The notes beneath the pieces are model-generated. The model had not been told where the DNA came from, searched no databases, and was given only the letters and a program-made list of their open reading frames with translations. Position numbers and translations under genes: made by a program. A stretch of DNA of 64,000 nucleotides. It comes from Roseateles amylovorans (GTDB lineage Bacteria; Pseudomonadota; Gammaproteobacteria; Burkholderiales; Burkholderiaceae_C). The first letter of the stretch is position 1, and every line of letters starts with the position of its first letter. Of this stretch, positions 29,101-41,100 are shown piece after piece. The stretch is from the NCBI RefSeq assembly GCF_025398155.2, contig NZ_CP104562.2:3162001-3226000 (forward strand), read 5' to 3'.

Positions 29101-31007
29101 TGAGCGTGATCGTCCGGGACCGCAACGACAACCCGCTGCCCGGTGTGGCTGTGGTCTACCGCATCGAAGAGGGCGATGCCTACTTTGCAGATACGCCGGG
29201 CGCACCGGCGGGCGAGGGTGGTCGTCGGCTGGTCCTGACCACCGACAAGAACGGTCTGGTCGCTGCCCGCCCATGGATCGGCAACACCCCCGGCCTGGTG
29301 CGCATCGTTGCGCGCGCTGTCCGCAATGAAGGCGGCAGCCCCGACAATGACGCGGACCTGACTGGTAACGCTGCATTCCAGGTGCAGGCGAAGAAATCCG
29401 TGGACGGCCCGGCCAGGTTCGCGGGCCATATCTACACTGACAAGGGCGCGCCACTGGCTGGCGTGCGGGTGAGCGTGGGCCGCACCGCGCTGTCGAGCAC
29501 CACCGATGAGCAGGGTGCTTTCGAACTGAATGACGTTCCGCCGGGGCGGATCGACCTGTTCGTCGATGGACGCACGGTCAATCCGACCAATGATCCGTCT
29601 CGCCAGCAATGGCCGAGCCTGCACTTCGAAGCCTATGTGGTGAAGGGTCAGGACAATGCGCTGGCCCACCCGATCTACCTGCCGCCGCTGTTGACCAGCC
29701 AAGCGAAGGTCGTGGGTGGCAATGAGGACGTCATCCTGACCATCCCCGGCATCGAGGGATTCCAGATGCGGGTCAAGGCCAACAGCGTGACCTTCCCCGA
29801 TGGCTCGCGCACCGGCACGCTGGTCGTCAGCCCGGTAACGGCCGACAAACTGCCGATGGCGCCACCTGCGGGCGGCGCCACGTTTGGCGTGCCGTCCTGG
29901 ACGATCCAGCCGGCCGGCACCCGCTTCGATCCACCGATCCAGGTGACCTTGCCCAATTCGAGCTCCCAGCCACCGGGAGACAACCTCCCCATCGTGCAAT
30001 GGGATCATGACCTCGGCCAATACGTGCCGATGGGCCGCGCCACGGTGAGCGAAGACGGCGCCGTGCTGGTCACCGATGCCGGCTCCGGGATCACCAAGGC
30101 CGGCTGGGGTGGGCTGTGCCGCTACGACCCCGACAAGTGCGGCAGCAATGCGCCACCCAAGTGCAAGAACTGCGAGTCGATCGATACCTCCGGCGAGTGC
30201 CCGACTTGCAAGGCCGACCCGGCCAAGGACAAGTCTCGCTGCGACGACTTTGCCTGCAACCGATGCAAGGGCGGCAAGTGCGAAGCCGATCCGTCACTGG
30301 ACGGCGACAAGCTGGGAACCTTCGGTGGTCAGTTGGCCCTGGGTGGTCAGCTGGGCAACACGCTCAGCAAGGTCGTGCGCGGGATCGGCGTGGATCTGTC
30401 GCTGTCGGGGAATGTGAACCTGTCCTACAGCGGAGAGGAAAACTGCTGCTCGGCGCTGAAGCGCAACATGCCGTCGATGAAGGTGGAGGCTTCTGGCGGC
30501 GGGCAGATCGAGGGCGCCGCCGCGGTGCCGCTGATGCCGGTGGTCAAGCGTTTCGCGGGCTTCCTGTTCCGTGACGGCATCACCGGTCCGCAGGCCGTCC
30601 TGAAGCTGGGTTTCCAGGGTGCGGTCACGCTCAGCTATGACGAATGCAATGCGGCAAAGGGCGAGAAGCCGGGACAGATCGGCGGGAAGTTCGCGTTGGT
30701 CGGCGAGTTCATCCCCGTCTCGCTGGGCGGCCCGATGACATTCACCCAGCGCCAGCTCGGCGGCACGGTCGTTCAGCAGGAGGGGGAAATGCGGCCGTTC
30801 GACATCGGCATCTCAGCCGTCGGCGAAAGCGTGCCGGACAGCTTCGTACCGGGCGGCGTGCTCTTCAAGAATCAAGGCACGGTGAACGTGTTCGTGAAGA
30901 GCCAGATCTCTGTCGGATCGTTCAACTGGACCATCCTGGACCTGGCCATTCCTTTGGTGCAGGGCCCCATGGGCCAGTTCACTTTGCCGATCCCCCGGAG
31001 AAACTGA
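26121..31007 (+). CDS. secreted 1628-residue Ig-repeat protein with cysteine-rich segment
   Basis: Start ATG 26121 has GGGAGG four bases upstream; the open frame extends to 26049 but lacks a signal there. The signal peptide ends near ASTAA. After a leader domain come four related Ig-like repeats of about 100 residues (opening with ISATLP/LSTPAE/SAQTPS/LDTQPK), glucodextranase-like beta domains (VRITSPGPQSVLEP, VTITSPADKAMLG), two invasin-like Big_1 domains, a carboxypeptidase-regulatory-like domain (RFAGHIYTDKGAPLAGVRVS) and a ZU5/IPT-like region. A ten-cysteine segment starts at about residue 1331 (GLCRYDPDKCG ... RCKGGKC), followed by a beta-rich C-terminal domain. Likely exported and surface-located; divergent from the secretion genes, so a candidate substrate. 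No enzymatic motif seen. Confidence 0.8.
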   Translation: MKLGIGRAAQAAAWLCMAVFSWIVGMGASTAATTPSQFPVVDVQLVSKTPVAGNTAGQYDYVYRLQVRNAGADVAGAQGVATSRRTSVVATDAGVSFPAIKARQLAVSSDTFTLRAGQFFDRRLDPKSIRNGRMAYDVPGTDPDDARAGFAPLVLDLGDVVINTWYVTKLNAVLAWQLQAVSDVTPPVISATLPVGNVASARPVISASYADAGGAIDPASAVLSLDGLPVTGAVVTATGIRYTPAADLAQGAHAVVLKVRDAAGNEASATWSFTVLTSGPSLTLSTPAEGEVLAADALPTLSGQWTATQAGIDPASLSVRLDGQPVTAQISGNGFSAAVAAALTEGAHSWTVSVRDTLGNSASRTGNFVTRSAPVISAQTPSEPFLAAGAMPILSAQYVDVGSGIDLSKVRLQFNGLDVTAQSTFSTTGISYAVATPLTDATHAVRLTVSDKAGNETVSEWRFGTAQLPEILDTQPKDVVLPVNSRPTITATYRDLRVGIDTASVRLIVNDQDVTSRATVTATGVSYTPPAPLATGSYTAFLEVANRTNAVSNAVWGFDVDTVATYDVRITSPGPQSVLEPTVAVTAQASGNKSNPVRLTLDGRAMEETGATDAGATLYAGTATLVDGRNLVEVVATFADGEIRRATVEVTYDAPVRVTITSPADKAMLGRALATSPGDLTGRVERPVNITGRLSKPVQSVMVNQQLAQLSANGTEFTFPNYFLTEGTNLITVVAVDMIGRASSAAITVSVDQTAPILAIESPLAGAITSQSRIDIRGMVNDAVEGLAGAPEPVVTVHVNGVAPAGLKPAQVADRYFVLADVPLEIGENLIVVSATDQFGNARHHEIRLSRIAVGSNRLTQTSGNHQLGPIGSELGKPLAVVALNAAGEPLANLPISFDVTRGTGTISLSSMNAGATAARNLTVSTDAFGRAQVWFTLGKQAGPGANVVQARHDSITEAVTFVATSERGAVYKVNADLGIHQFAQTSTQPLELMSVIVRDRNDNPLPGVAVVYRIEEGDAYFADTPGAPAGEGGRRLVLTTDKNGLVAARPWIGNTPGLVRIVARAVRNEGGSPDNDADLTGNAAFQVQAKKSVDGPARFAGHIYTDKGAPLAGVRVSVGRTALSSTTDEQGAFELNDVPPGRIDLFVDGRTVNPTNDPSRQQWPSLHFEAYVVKGQDNALAHPIYLPPLLTSQAKVVGGNEDVILTIPGIEGFQMRVKANSVTFPDGSRTGTLVVSPVTADKLPMAPPAGGATFGVPSWTIQPAGTRFDPPIQVTLPNSSSQPPGDNLPIVQWDHDLGQYVPMGRATVSEDGAVLVTDAGSGITKAGWGGLCRYDPDKCGSNAPPKCKNCESIDTSGECPTCKADPAKDKSRCDDFACNRCKGGKCEADPSLDGDKLGTFGGQLALGGQLGNTLSKVVRGIGVDLSLSGNVNLSYSGEENCCSALKRNMPSMKVEASGGGQIEGAAAVPLMPVVKRFAGFLFRDGITGPQAVLKLGFQGAVTLSYDECNAAKGEKPGQIGGKFALVGEFIPVSLGGPMTFTQRQLGGTVVQQEGEMRPFDIGISAVGESVPDSFVPGGVLFKNQGTVNVFVKSQISVGSFNWTILDLAIPLVQGPMGQFTLPIPRRN

Positions 31008-31510
31008 TGCGGCTGGCCGAGCGCACCGTGCTGTTGCATCTCATGGGGCTGGCGGTCTGGCTCGGCCTCATCGAGGCGGCCAGCCAGTTGCTGGCGGTGC
31101 GCACGCGGGTGCAGGGCGCTGTCCTGTCGTCCCAGATCCTTGAACCCAAGCCCGGGCGTCAATCCTTCGGTCCCTCGCTGATCGTGAGCTACGACTACGT
31201 GATCGGCGGTGATCGGTATGTCGCGACCGACGTCTACCCGGTCCAGCCGCCGATGTCGCATCCCGGCTGGTCCGAGGAACAGCGCGCCGAAGCGCAGTCC
31301 CTGGTGGCGGCTTACACGGCCGGCATCCCAGTGGAGGTGTCGGCCTCCCGGTTCCTGCCGTGGGTCTCGTCGCTGGAACGGTTCGACCAGATCCGCCGTG
31401 CACATGGCGAGACCCCCTTCGTCCGCTGGGCCGTGGGCGTGGCGGCGTTTCTTGTTTTTCTGTTCGCCAAGGCGGCTTGGCGGGCTCGGCGCGCAAAAGC
31501 GCGCCTCTAG
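31007..31510 (+). CDS. small two-helix membrane protein, DUF3592-like
   Basis: 167 residues from ATG 31007, overlapping the previous stop (TGATG) and preceded by GGAG at a good distance. N-terminal helix (LLHLMGLAVWLGLIEAASQLL) and C-terminal helix (WAVGVAAFLVFLFAKAAW) flank a beta domain with VSYDYVIGGDRYVATDVYP, the pattern of DUF3592-type proteins. Role unknown; coupled to the giant-protein operon. Confidence 0.65.
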   Translation: MRLAERTVLLHLMGLAVWLGLIEAASQLLAVRTRVQGAVLSSQILEPKPGRQSFGPSLIVSYDYVIGGDRYVATDVYPVQPPMSHPGWSEEQRAEAQSLVAAYTAGIPVEVSASRFLPWVSSLERFDQIRRAHGETPFVRWAVGVAAFLVFLFAKAAWRARRAKARL

Positions 31511-31525
31511 ATTGCTGGAGTGTCC

Positions 31526-32101
31526 ATGTTGAACATTCGTCTTGCCCTGATCAGCTCGTTGCTGTGCCTGCCTCTGATGTCGCAGGCTCAGGCGGCGTTC
31601 GAACCCAAGCCTGCGGGCGCCGGGCAGGTGATTGAAGAGATCGTTCATCCGATCCGGCTCTTCAAATACGAGCCGGCACTCGACCTGGCCTCGTCAGCCA
31701 TTCCGGCGAAGTCTGCCGAGGGCGTGGTGAGCGGCTGGATCGCCGCCATGCGCCGAGGTGATTTCGATGCCGCGCTGCAGGCCTGGGATGCGTCGTCACG
31801 CGAGAAGATTCTGGCGCGCAGCAAGGCCGACGGCCGCAGCAAGGAGTCCTGGGTCGCCCAGTGGCGCCAGCTGTATGGCGAGCGCAAGGCCCGCGCCACC
31901 GACCAGGTTCGTTTTGAATCGGCCGTACTGATCCAGTACGAAGTCGTCGACAGCACCAACAAGGTCGTCACGTCGGAACCCGTGGTGCTGGTCCAGCAGG
32001 GCGGGGTCTGGCAACTGACGCTCAGCTATGCCAACCATGCAGTGGTGCAGGGTTGGAACCTGCCCACCAAGCGTGTCCAACGACTGAATTCCCAGCGCTG
32101 A
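31526..32101 (+). CDS. secreted protein of unknown function in the giant-protein operon
   Basis: 191 residues from ATG 31526, which has GGAG five bases upstream; GTG 31520 is the alternative. Signal peptide MLNIRLALISSLLCLPLMSQAQA. The mature part (VVSGWIAAMRRGDFDAALQAWDASSREKIL ... VLIQYEVVDSTNKVVTSEPVVLVQQGGVWQLTLSYANHAV) has the shape of a cystatin/NTF2-like or DUF4878-type lumazine-binding fold common in periplasmic proteins. 15 bp after the membrane protein gene. Confidence 0.6.
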   Translation: MLNIRLALISSLLCLPLMSQAQAAFEPKPAGAGQVIEEIVHPIRLFKYEPALDLASSAIPAKSAEGVVSGWIAAMRRGDFDAALQAWDASSREKILARSKADGRSKESWVAQWRQLYGERKARATDQVRFESAVLIQYEVVDSTNKVVTSEPVVLVQQGGVWQLTLSYANHAVVQGWNLPTKRVQRLNSQR

Positions 32102-32103
32102 AA

Positions 32104-32123
32104 GGCGCGGCTTCGGCCGCGCC
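32104..32123 (+). terminator. perfect 8-bp GC hairpin with UUCG loop directly after a stop codon
   Basis: GGCGCGGC, TTCG, GCCGCGCC: a fully paired stem with the extra-stable UUCG tetraloop, two bases after the stop of the gene at 31526-32101 and about 63 bp before the 3644-residue gene. No T-run follows, so it may act as a partial terminator, an mRNA-end stabiliser or a processing barrier that sets the ratio of upstream genes to the giant gene. Confidence 0.55.
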
Positions 32124-32186
32124 AGTGGATCGGGCGAGGGTAGGGCCTCGCACCGGCAAAGCAAGAACGCAGACAGCACAAACAAC

Positions 32187-35100
32187 ATGAACAAGCATCA
32201 GGGCAGCATGGCGCGAACCATCGGTCGGGCGAGGCGTTTCCTCGCCAGGGCCGGTCTATTCGCCGGTATGGCGCTCGCCGCATGGGGCACGACGGCTCAG
32301 GCACAGACGCCGGCCAACGGCACGCCGCCGTCGCCCACGGCCAGTTGCACCGTGACCGCGATGAACCGCGCCGCACCCCTGATGCCGGACTACAGCTTCA
32401 CCATCTACAACATCCCGGGTGCCGCCGCGTTCATCGGCCCCGGCACGCCGCCGCCTGCCGCGCCCTTCCGCGTGCGGGCAGTCTGCTCCGACGGCACCGT
32501 CGGTGAAACCGACCTGGCCTTCCCCGAAATCGGCTCCACCGTGGTCTACACCGGCGACCTGTACTGGCGCCCGGCCACACCGCTGCCCATCGCACTGACA
32601 GTGCGCGCCAGCGCCAACAAGCTGACCGCGGGCCAGTCCACGCAGCTCACCACCACCGGCACGCTGGTGGACGGCAAGACCGCCGACCTGTCCGGCCGTG
32701 CCAAGGGCACGCTCTACACCTCCAGCAATCCGCTGATTGCCGAAGTCACCCAGGACGGCCGCGCCACCGTGGCCGCCACCTTCGCGCCCGGCTCGTCCGC
32801 CCGTGTGGTGTTGACCGCCCAGAACGAGGGCGTGGCCGGCAGCACGTTGATCGAGCTCGGCTCGCGCGGCCGCATCGCCGGCCGCGTGATGCGGGCCGAC
32901 GGCAGTGCCGGCGTCGCGGGCGCGCAGGTGACCATCCTGCGCTCGCAGCCCCGTGAACCGGTGGCCATGGTGACCACCGATGCCTCGGGCAACTATGCCC
33001 TGGAAGACGTGACCGCCGGCGCCTTCGAGCTGTCGGTGATCGACCCCGCCACCGGCGACCTCGGGCGCGGTGCGACCGCCCTGCGCAATGAGGGCGAAAC
33101 CGCCACGGCCGACCTGCGCCTGAATGGCCAGGGCACGGTGACCATCCGCGTGCTGGACGGCTCCGGCCAGCCGGTGCCGAATGCTTCGGTCAGCTTCACC
33201 AGTCTTTCGGGTTTCAATGACCTGCGCAGCCTGCAGACCGACAGCAGCGGTCAGGTCGTGATCACGCGCGCCCCCGTGGGGCGCTTCACTGTGTCCACTC
33301 GGGTGCCTTCCAGCGGCCTGATCGCGACCTCGCTGGGCGAGCTGGCACTCAACGCCACGCCCACGGTGACCCTGCAACTGCAGCCGATCGGCTCGATCGC
33401 CGGCCAGGTGCTGGCCAGCGCCGGCGGCGCGCAAGCCGAGGTACAGGTGCGCCTGGTCTCCGCCACGCAAGGCATCGTCACCCAGGTGCTGACCGGGGAA
33501 GACGGTCGATTCCAGTTCGACGCCTTGCCCCTGTCCAACGGCCCCTTCACCCTCGATGCGATGCAAGGCGGACGCCTGCGCGCCCGGGTGCCCGGCTTGA
33601 TCCTCAACAGCGCAGGCCAGGTCCTGCAACAGAACATCGTTTTCAGCGCCGCTGGCCAGGTCAGCGGCGTCGTCACGCGTGACGGCGGCTTGCCGGCCGC
33701 GGACACCCAGGTCACCGTGCAATCGCAGGTCGGCCAGCGCTTCAGCTTCTCCACCCGCACCGATGCCGCAGGCCGCTATGCGATCGACGGCATCCCGGTG
33801 GGGGCCTTCAGCATCACCGCCAGCGCGGGCAACGGCGAGGTCGGCAACAGCGCCGGCAACATCGCGGTGGATGGCGAGATCGTCACCCTCAACCTGCAGA
33901 TCGCAGCCAACGGCCTGGTCGGCACCGTGTTCGATCGCGACGGACGCACCCCGGTGGGCGCCGGCGTGACGGTCACGTTGCAGCCGGGTGGCAAGCAGAC
34001 CCAGACCAATGCGAGCGGCCAGTTCGGCTTCAGCGTCTCGCAGCCGGGCACCTACCAGATCGAGGCCCGGGACGGCGCGGGCAACCGCGGCCGCACCAGC
34101 CTGGTCCTGACCGCCATCACCCCGGGAGAACCCAAGACGGTGGACGTGGTCTTCCTCGGCCGGGGCACCGTGGCCGGCGTGGTCCGTGATCCGTCGGGCG
34201 TGGCGCAAGCGGGCGCCCAGGTGCGCTTCACCAGCGCGGGGGCGTTCTATAACGAGCAGCAGGCCGTGACCGATGCGCAGGGCCGCTACCGGCTGGACGG
34301 CATGTTCGTCGGCGAGTTCACCGTCTACGCCATCAATGAAGCCACGCAGTTGGCCGGCTTTGCGCGAGGTCGTCTGCAGGAAGACGGCCAATCGCTCGCC
34401 GCCGACGTGGTGCTCCAGGCCACCGGCACCGTCAAGGGCCGCGTGCTGGCCAGCGATGGCACAACCGCCGTCAGCGGCGCGTCGGTGGAACTGCAGGTGG
34501 GCGGCTCGACCGCGCTGACCGTGCAGGCCGATGCGCAGGGCGGCTACAGCTTCGCGGCCGTGCCGCTGGGCGATTTCAGCCTCGTGGCCTCGCAGGTCGC
34601 CACCGGTGACCGTGGCCGGGCAGCGTCCCGCGTCACCGCGCTCAATGAGCAGCGGGTGGTCAACGTCCGTCTGCTGGGCCTGGGCACCGTGCGTGTCAAG
34701 GCGGTGGACAACGCCAACCGTCCGGTCGCCGCGGCCACCGTGCGCGTGGACAGCAACAGCATCTTCGGCGGCACCGCCGTGGGCATCACCGATGCGGACG
34801 GCAAGGCCTCGATCGCAGGCGTCTTCAACGGCGACTTCTCGGTCTCGCTGGAGAAGGGCGCCGGCGATGAACGCAGCGTCGGCACCGGTGCCGGCACGCT
34901 GGTCAACGGCGCGGCCGCGGAAGTGGTCGTCACCATGTCCCACCGTGAAGTGGGCCGGGTCACCGGCACGGTGCAGAAGTCGCTGCAAGCCTCCCCGGTG
35001 GCGGGTGCGGAAGTGCGCCTGCGCGATCAGCGCAATGGCTCGGTCCGGTCGACCCGCTCCGATGCGCAGGGTCGCTTCAGCTTCGAGCAAGTGGAAGTGG

Positions 35101-38100
35101 GCGTGGATTACCGACTGAATGCGCTGATCGAAGGCCGCACCCGCGCCCAGACCGATGTGCGTCTGGCGGTGGACGGCGAAACCGTCGACAAGCCGCTGCC
35201 CCTGCTGGGCGCCGGCACGGTGTCGGGCTCGGTGGTGAATGCCGCCAGCGCGCCGGTGGGCGGCGTGCGGGTGGTGCTGAGCCAATCGGACCCGGTGTAC
35301 GGCGGCACCTGGGAGGTCAGCTCCCAGGCCGACGGCAGCTTCAGCCTGGCGGATGTGCCTGCGGGCAACTTCACCCTGCGGGCGTCCACGGCGGACGGCA
35401 GGCAACAGGCCCAGGACAGCGGCCTGGTGCGCTTCGACGGCGATGTCGTCACCCGCACCCTGCGCCTGGTGGACAGCGCCATCGCGCTGCCCATCACCCG
35501 TTACGACGCCAACGGCGCGCCGTTCGACCTGCAAGGCGACGGCTCGATTGCCAGCGGCCATAACGGCGTGTTCGCCGGCAACGGCAATGCAGACGTGCGC
35601 GCCTCGCGCCTGGACCTGGTGGTCAATGGAACGGCTGTGCCGTTCACCAACGGCGACGGCACCCTGGGTCGACTGACCCAGGACGGCCAATTGGTCGAAA
35701 TGGATGACAGCCACACCGCGTCGGGCCTGTTCGTCACCCGTCGGGTGTATGTGCCCAAGACGGGTTACTTCGCCCGTTATCTGGAAGTGCTGGAGAACCG
35801 CGGCACCTCGCCGATCACCGTGGCGGTGCGCATCACCGACCACTACGCGGCAGGCACCGGCGGCTCGCGCGTGGTGGACAGCACCAACAACGACACCGCG
35901 CTGACGGTGCAAGGCGCCAGCCGCGATCGCTGGCTGGTGGTCGACGATGACCGCGACACCGATCCGTTCCAAAGCTCCGGTACCAATCCGGCCGTCACGA
36001 CCGTCTTCGACGGCCCGGGCGCCGCACGCACCGCCACCGATGCCCGCGTGAGCGCGCTGGGCCCGGTGACCCGCGTGATGCTGGAGTGGGGCGAAGTGAC
36101 CGTGCCTGCGGGCAGTTCGGTCGCCCTGATGCACTTCCGTTCGCAGCAGATCGGCCGTGTGGCGGCGCGCGCCACGGCGGAACGTCTGGAACAGCTGCCG
36201 CCCGAAGCGCTCGAGGGTCTGACGCCCGAAGAGCGTCTGGCGGTGGTCAACTTCAAGTTGCCGGCCGATGGCCTGAGCAGCCTGCCGGCCCTGCCGCCGA
36301 TGGAAGGCTCTCGCCTGGAGGGCACGGTGTGGTCCGGTGACGGCGTCACGCCGGTCGCCGGTGCCGAAGTTCGGTTCAAGAGCAGCCATCCGCTGTTCGG
36401 CCGCACTTATCGCGTCACCACGAACGACGTGGGTCAGTACCACTTCGATACCCAAGCGCTGGGTGAGGACCGGGTCGTCGCCCTGGTGCGTGACCGCTAT
36501 GACCTGACCGTGGTGCATCCCACCACCCGGGCCAGCGCAGGCACGGACGGTCGCTTCGTGGCCGACACCGCGCTGCATCAGCAGGACCTGACGCTGTCGG
36601 GCACCGGCAATCTGCGCGGCAGCGTCAAGCGCCACACCGGCGCCCTGGTCACGGATGGCTGGGCGCGGATTTCGTACCGTTTCCCGGGTGAAGCGAACCC
36701 GAGCACGCTCAGCGTGCCGATCGGCAACGATGGCAGCTATCTGTTCACCGGGCTGGTGCCGGGCGACTACCGTGTGGAGGTGGCGCAGGACCACCCGCAA
36801 GGCAGCTCGCTGCGGGGCTACGCGCCCAATGCAATGGCCACGCCGGAAGGCACGACCACGGTGGTGGATGTGGTGATGGAGGACACCGGTGAAGTGATCG
36901 GTACCGTCATTGCCGCCAACAACGAACCGGTGGTGGGGGCCTCGGTGTTGCTGAACACCGCGGCGCAGACCTATCGCCAGACCACGACGGACACGGGCGG
37001 TCACTTCCGTCTGTCGGATGTCCGAACCGGCGGCTTCCAGTTGCTCGCTCGAGGACCCGGCAACCTGGTCGCTTTCCAGGACGTGCAGGTGCAGAAGGAC
37101 ACGGCCAGCTCGGCCACGCTCAAGCTGGCCGGTACCGCCCAACTGCGGGTGCTGGTGCGCTTTGCCCGCGGGGTCCCGGCGGCGGGCACCCATGTGGTGC
37201 TCAATTCCAGCATCGGTGCGACCACCGATGGCGCTGGCATCGCCACCTTCGAGGTGCCGTCGGCGACCGAGCTGTCGCTTCAGGCCTACCATCCCGACAA
37301 CAGCTCGCTGCGGGTCGCCGGCACGGCCAACGTGGCCCAGAACGGCACCGTGGGTGAGCTGACCCTGGACCTGCCACCGGCGGCGAGCATCGCCGGCCAG
37401 GTGCTGCGTCCGGACGGCGTCACGGCCGCGGCCAATATCCAGGTGATCCTGCGAAGTGCCGATGGCACCAAGCTCACGGATCAGCGCACCGATGCGCAAG
37501 GTGGCTTCCGCTTCAGCGGCCTGCTGCTGCAGACCCACACGGTCTCGGCGGAAGATCCAGCGAATGCGAAGTTCGCCGACGCCGACGTGCCGCTGGCGAC
37601 CGATGGGGAAGAACCGTCCATCCAGCTGGTGCTGGCGGACAACCGCATCTCGCTGCCCGCCCGACTGTGGGACGCCAATGACTTCCAATACGACATCCAG
37701 ACCGGTGGCGACATCGGCGGTGGCTGGCGCACCCAGGTGGAATGGTGGACGGGGAACTATCCGGTCTACAACAACGGTGCGGCGACGCTGCGTATCAACG
37801 GCGAAACCTTCACCGGTGACAGCAGCGCGCTGCTGGAAATCGGCCGCCGTCAGTTTGCGATTGCGCAACCCACGCCGATCGCCGGGCTGCAGGTGACCCG
37901 CAAGGTCTTCGTGCCGCGCGGGGGCTACTTCGCCCGTTATCTGGATGTGCTGGAGAACCCCGGCACGAGCCCGGTGACGGTCTCGGTGGCGCTGGACACC
38001 CGCTATGTCAACTATTACGGGCAGCAGTCGGTGATTCGCGGCTCGACCGGCGGCACCACGCTGCAGGCCGGCGCGCAGGGCGACCTGTGGGCCGTGCTGG

Positions 38101-41100
38101 ACGACTCGAACGACGCCGATCCGTTCAACACCGAATCGGCGCCGGCCACGGCCACGGTGCTGTCGAATGCACAGGCTGGCCTGTCGACCGATGCGTTCAG
38201 CTTCGATGCCAATGCCAACAGCCTGCAAACGCAGTGGTCCCGGGTGACGGTGCCTGCGGGCGGCCGCGTGTCGCTGCTGCACTTCCAGGTGCAGCAGGTC
38301 AACCGCGCCGGCGCCATTGCGGCAGCCGAACGCCTGACCCAGCTGCCGCCGGAAGCCCTGCAGTCGCTGACCGACGAGGAGCGTGCCAGCGTGCTGAACT
38401 TCCGCATGCCGCAGCCGCAGGAAGCAGTGCCCGCACTGCCGAGCCTGACCGGCGCGGTGAGCGGTCGCCTGCTGGAAGGGGACAACCGCACGGTGGTGGC
38501 CTCCAACTACATGCAGGTCCGCAGCAGCCATCCGCTGTTCAACCGCGCCTACACCATAGGCAGCTGCTATGCCAACTCGATGCCGACGCTGCTGACCGCA
38601 GCCGACGGCACCTTCAGCCTGAGCGGCGTGCTGCTGGATCGCTACTCGATCAGCCTGCCGGTGGGCACGGAGGTGGAAGTCCAGGCCAACACGGTGAAGT
38701 GCCAGTACTACACGCCGTCCGGCCATGTGCTGACCCGCCTGCCGTCGCTGGCGAGCAAGGTGATGCTGACGGGTGGCTTCACGCCGGACACGGTGGATGT
38801 GACCTTCCCGTCGGGCATCCTGACCGGCACGGTGACCGGTCCCGCCGACTTCGGCGTCACCTCGGGCAGGATCTACACCACGATCAACGGTTATCAGGCC
38901 AGCGTGAGCATTGCGTCGGACGGGACCTATGTGTTCCCGGGCCTGCCGGAAGGCACGACTCGCCTCAGCATCAACGTGCCGCATCCGCAAGGCTCGGCCT
39001 TGACCGGCAGCGCCGTCGATGCGGTGGTGACGCTCGGCCAGGTCACGGTGACCGATCTGCCGCTGGAAGCCACTGGCGGCCTGACCGGCGCGGTCGCGAC
39101 CGCCAACGGCGAGGCGACGGTCAGCGGCCAGGTGGTGGTGCAGTCGCAGGACGGTCGTTACCTGACCCGCAGCACGCAGACCGATTCGCTCGGCCGCTTC
39201 CAGCTGTCCGCCTTGCCGGTGGGCACCTGGCTGCTGTCGGTGACCGATCCGCGCACCCAGGCGCAGACCCGTCGCACGGTGACGATCGCCCAGGGCCAGA
39301 CCGGCAATGAGACGATCACCCTGCTGGGCACGGGCACGATGACGCTGACGGTCAAGTACGCCCGCGGCACGGTCGCCGCGGATGTGCCGGTCTATCTGAC
39401 GTCGGCTGCGATCAGCAACGAAGTCCTGGTGGGTCGGACCGACGGTCAGGGCCTGCTCAACTTCCTGGTGCCGGAAGGCAACTACACCGTGCGCGTGCGT
39501 CATCCGACGGACAGCTACTACAGCAATGGCTGGGTGACCGCCTCCGGCACGATCACGGCCAACAACGAGCAACGCACGCTGCAGCTGAATCTGCCGGCAC
39601 GGGCCAGTCTGGACGTGCAGGTGGTCAATGCGGACGCCAGCAACGCGCCGGTGAGCAACGCGATCATCTACATGAGCGACGCGCAATGCACCGACTGCTA
39701 CAAGGGTCGGACCGACGGCCAGGGCCGCCTGTCCATCACCAGCGTGTGGGAAGGCAGCTACACCGTGCGGGCACAGACCGATTCGGGCCTGTCGACCGCG
39801 GTGCGGGGCACGGTCGACGCCAGCACGGACGGTCGCACGCTCAGCCAGACCCTGAGCCTGAGCTCGCGACTGGACTACTTCGGTGCCTACTCGTTCATCT
39901 CGGAGCGCCAGGTGCTGTCGGTGCAGGCCAAGGCGGGTGATCTGATCAGCGTCGGCATCAACGGGGCGCAAGTGCAAGGTCAGCCGTCGGCTTACCTGAC
40001 ACGCGCCGCGGTGTTCAGCCCGGAGAAGCGTGAACTGGCCCGTGGTTACGGTTATGACAGCCGCAACAGCTTCCTGCAGTACAACGAGGTGAACAACCTG
40101 ACCGCGATCACCGCGACCACGGACGGCACCTACGGCATCGTGATCTCGCCGTACTACACCAACGCCAGCTACCTCGGCGGCTACCGGCTGCAGGTGAAGG
40201 TCAACGGCGCGTCGGCGGAAGTCGTGCCGTACGCGGCCGGCGGTGCGGTGACTGGCACGGTGTTCCGTGCGGATGGCACCACGCCGTTGGCCGGCCAGAC
40301 GATCGAGGTCGAGACCTCGGACGCCCTGAGTCTGCGCGCGCGGGTCAAGGCCGATGCGACCGGTCAGTTCAATCTGAGCGGCGTGCCCGTCAGCTGGACG
40401 CAGGTCAAGGCGGTGGACACGCTCAGCGGACAGGTGCTGGTCTCCAACTCGGTCGAGGTGACCGCCGGCAACACCAGCGTGGCCAACCTGACGATGCCGA
40501 TCATCGGCACCTTCCAGGTCCAGGCCACGATCGAAGGCTCGGCCCTGCGGGTGCCCAGCCAGGTGCAGGTGCAACTGTCGGACGATTCGGGTCAACGCAA
40601 CGTGGGTTATCTGAACTTCACCAACGGCAAGACGGTGAGCGATGTGCTGACGGTGACCGGTTATGGCGGACAGGTGACGGTCTCCGCCGCCCATCCGGAC
40701 AACGCGCTGGTGGCGGCGACCAAGGTGCTCGCGGTGACGGATGGCTCGACCTATCCGGTGCAGCTGTCACTGGCCATGGCCAGTATCAGCGGCCGGGTGT
40801 TGACGGCCGCCGGCGACGCTGCGCCCCAGTCCTATGTGGAGCTGCGCTTCGCAAACGGCCGCTATCTGACCGGCGCGCAGACCGATTCCACCGGCCGCTA
40901 CGTGTTCAGCGTGGTGCCGGCCGGACAGGCGCTGCAGCTCACCGTGTACGAGCCGCAGAGCGGCCTGCGCACGGTGGCCACGGTCACGCCGACGGCGGGT
41001 CAGGCGCTGGTGCAGGATCTGCGCCTGCAAGCGATCGGCAGCGTGTACGGCGTGGTGCGTCGCACCAACGGTGATCCCTTGCCGAATGTGCAGGTCATGG

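Noticed and set aside
32256..40694. An 8.4-kb open frame on the minus strand
   Set aside because: It is fully antisense to the giant repeat protein and is His/Gln/Arg/Ala-rich, the usual shadow of high-GC codon bias. It has no domain pattern or ribosome site.
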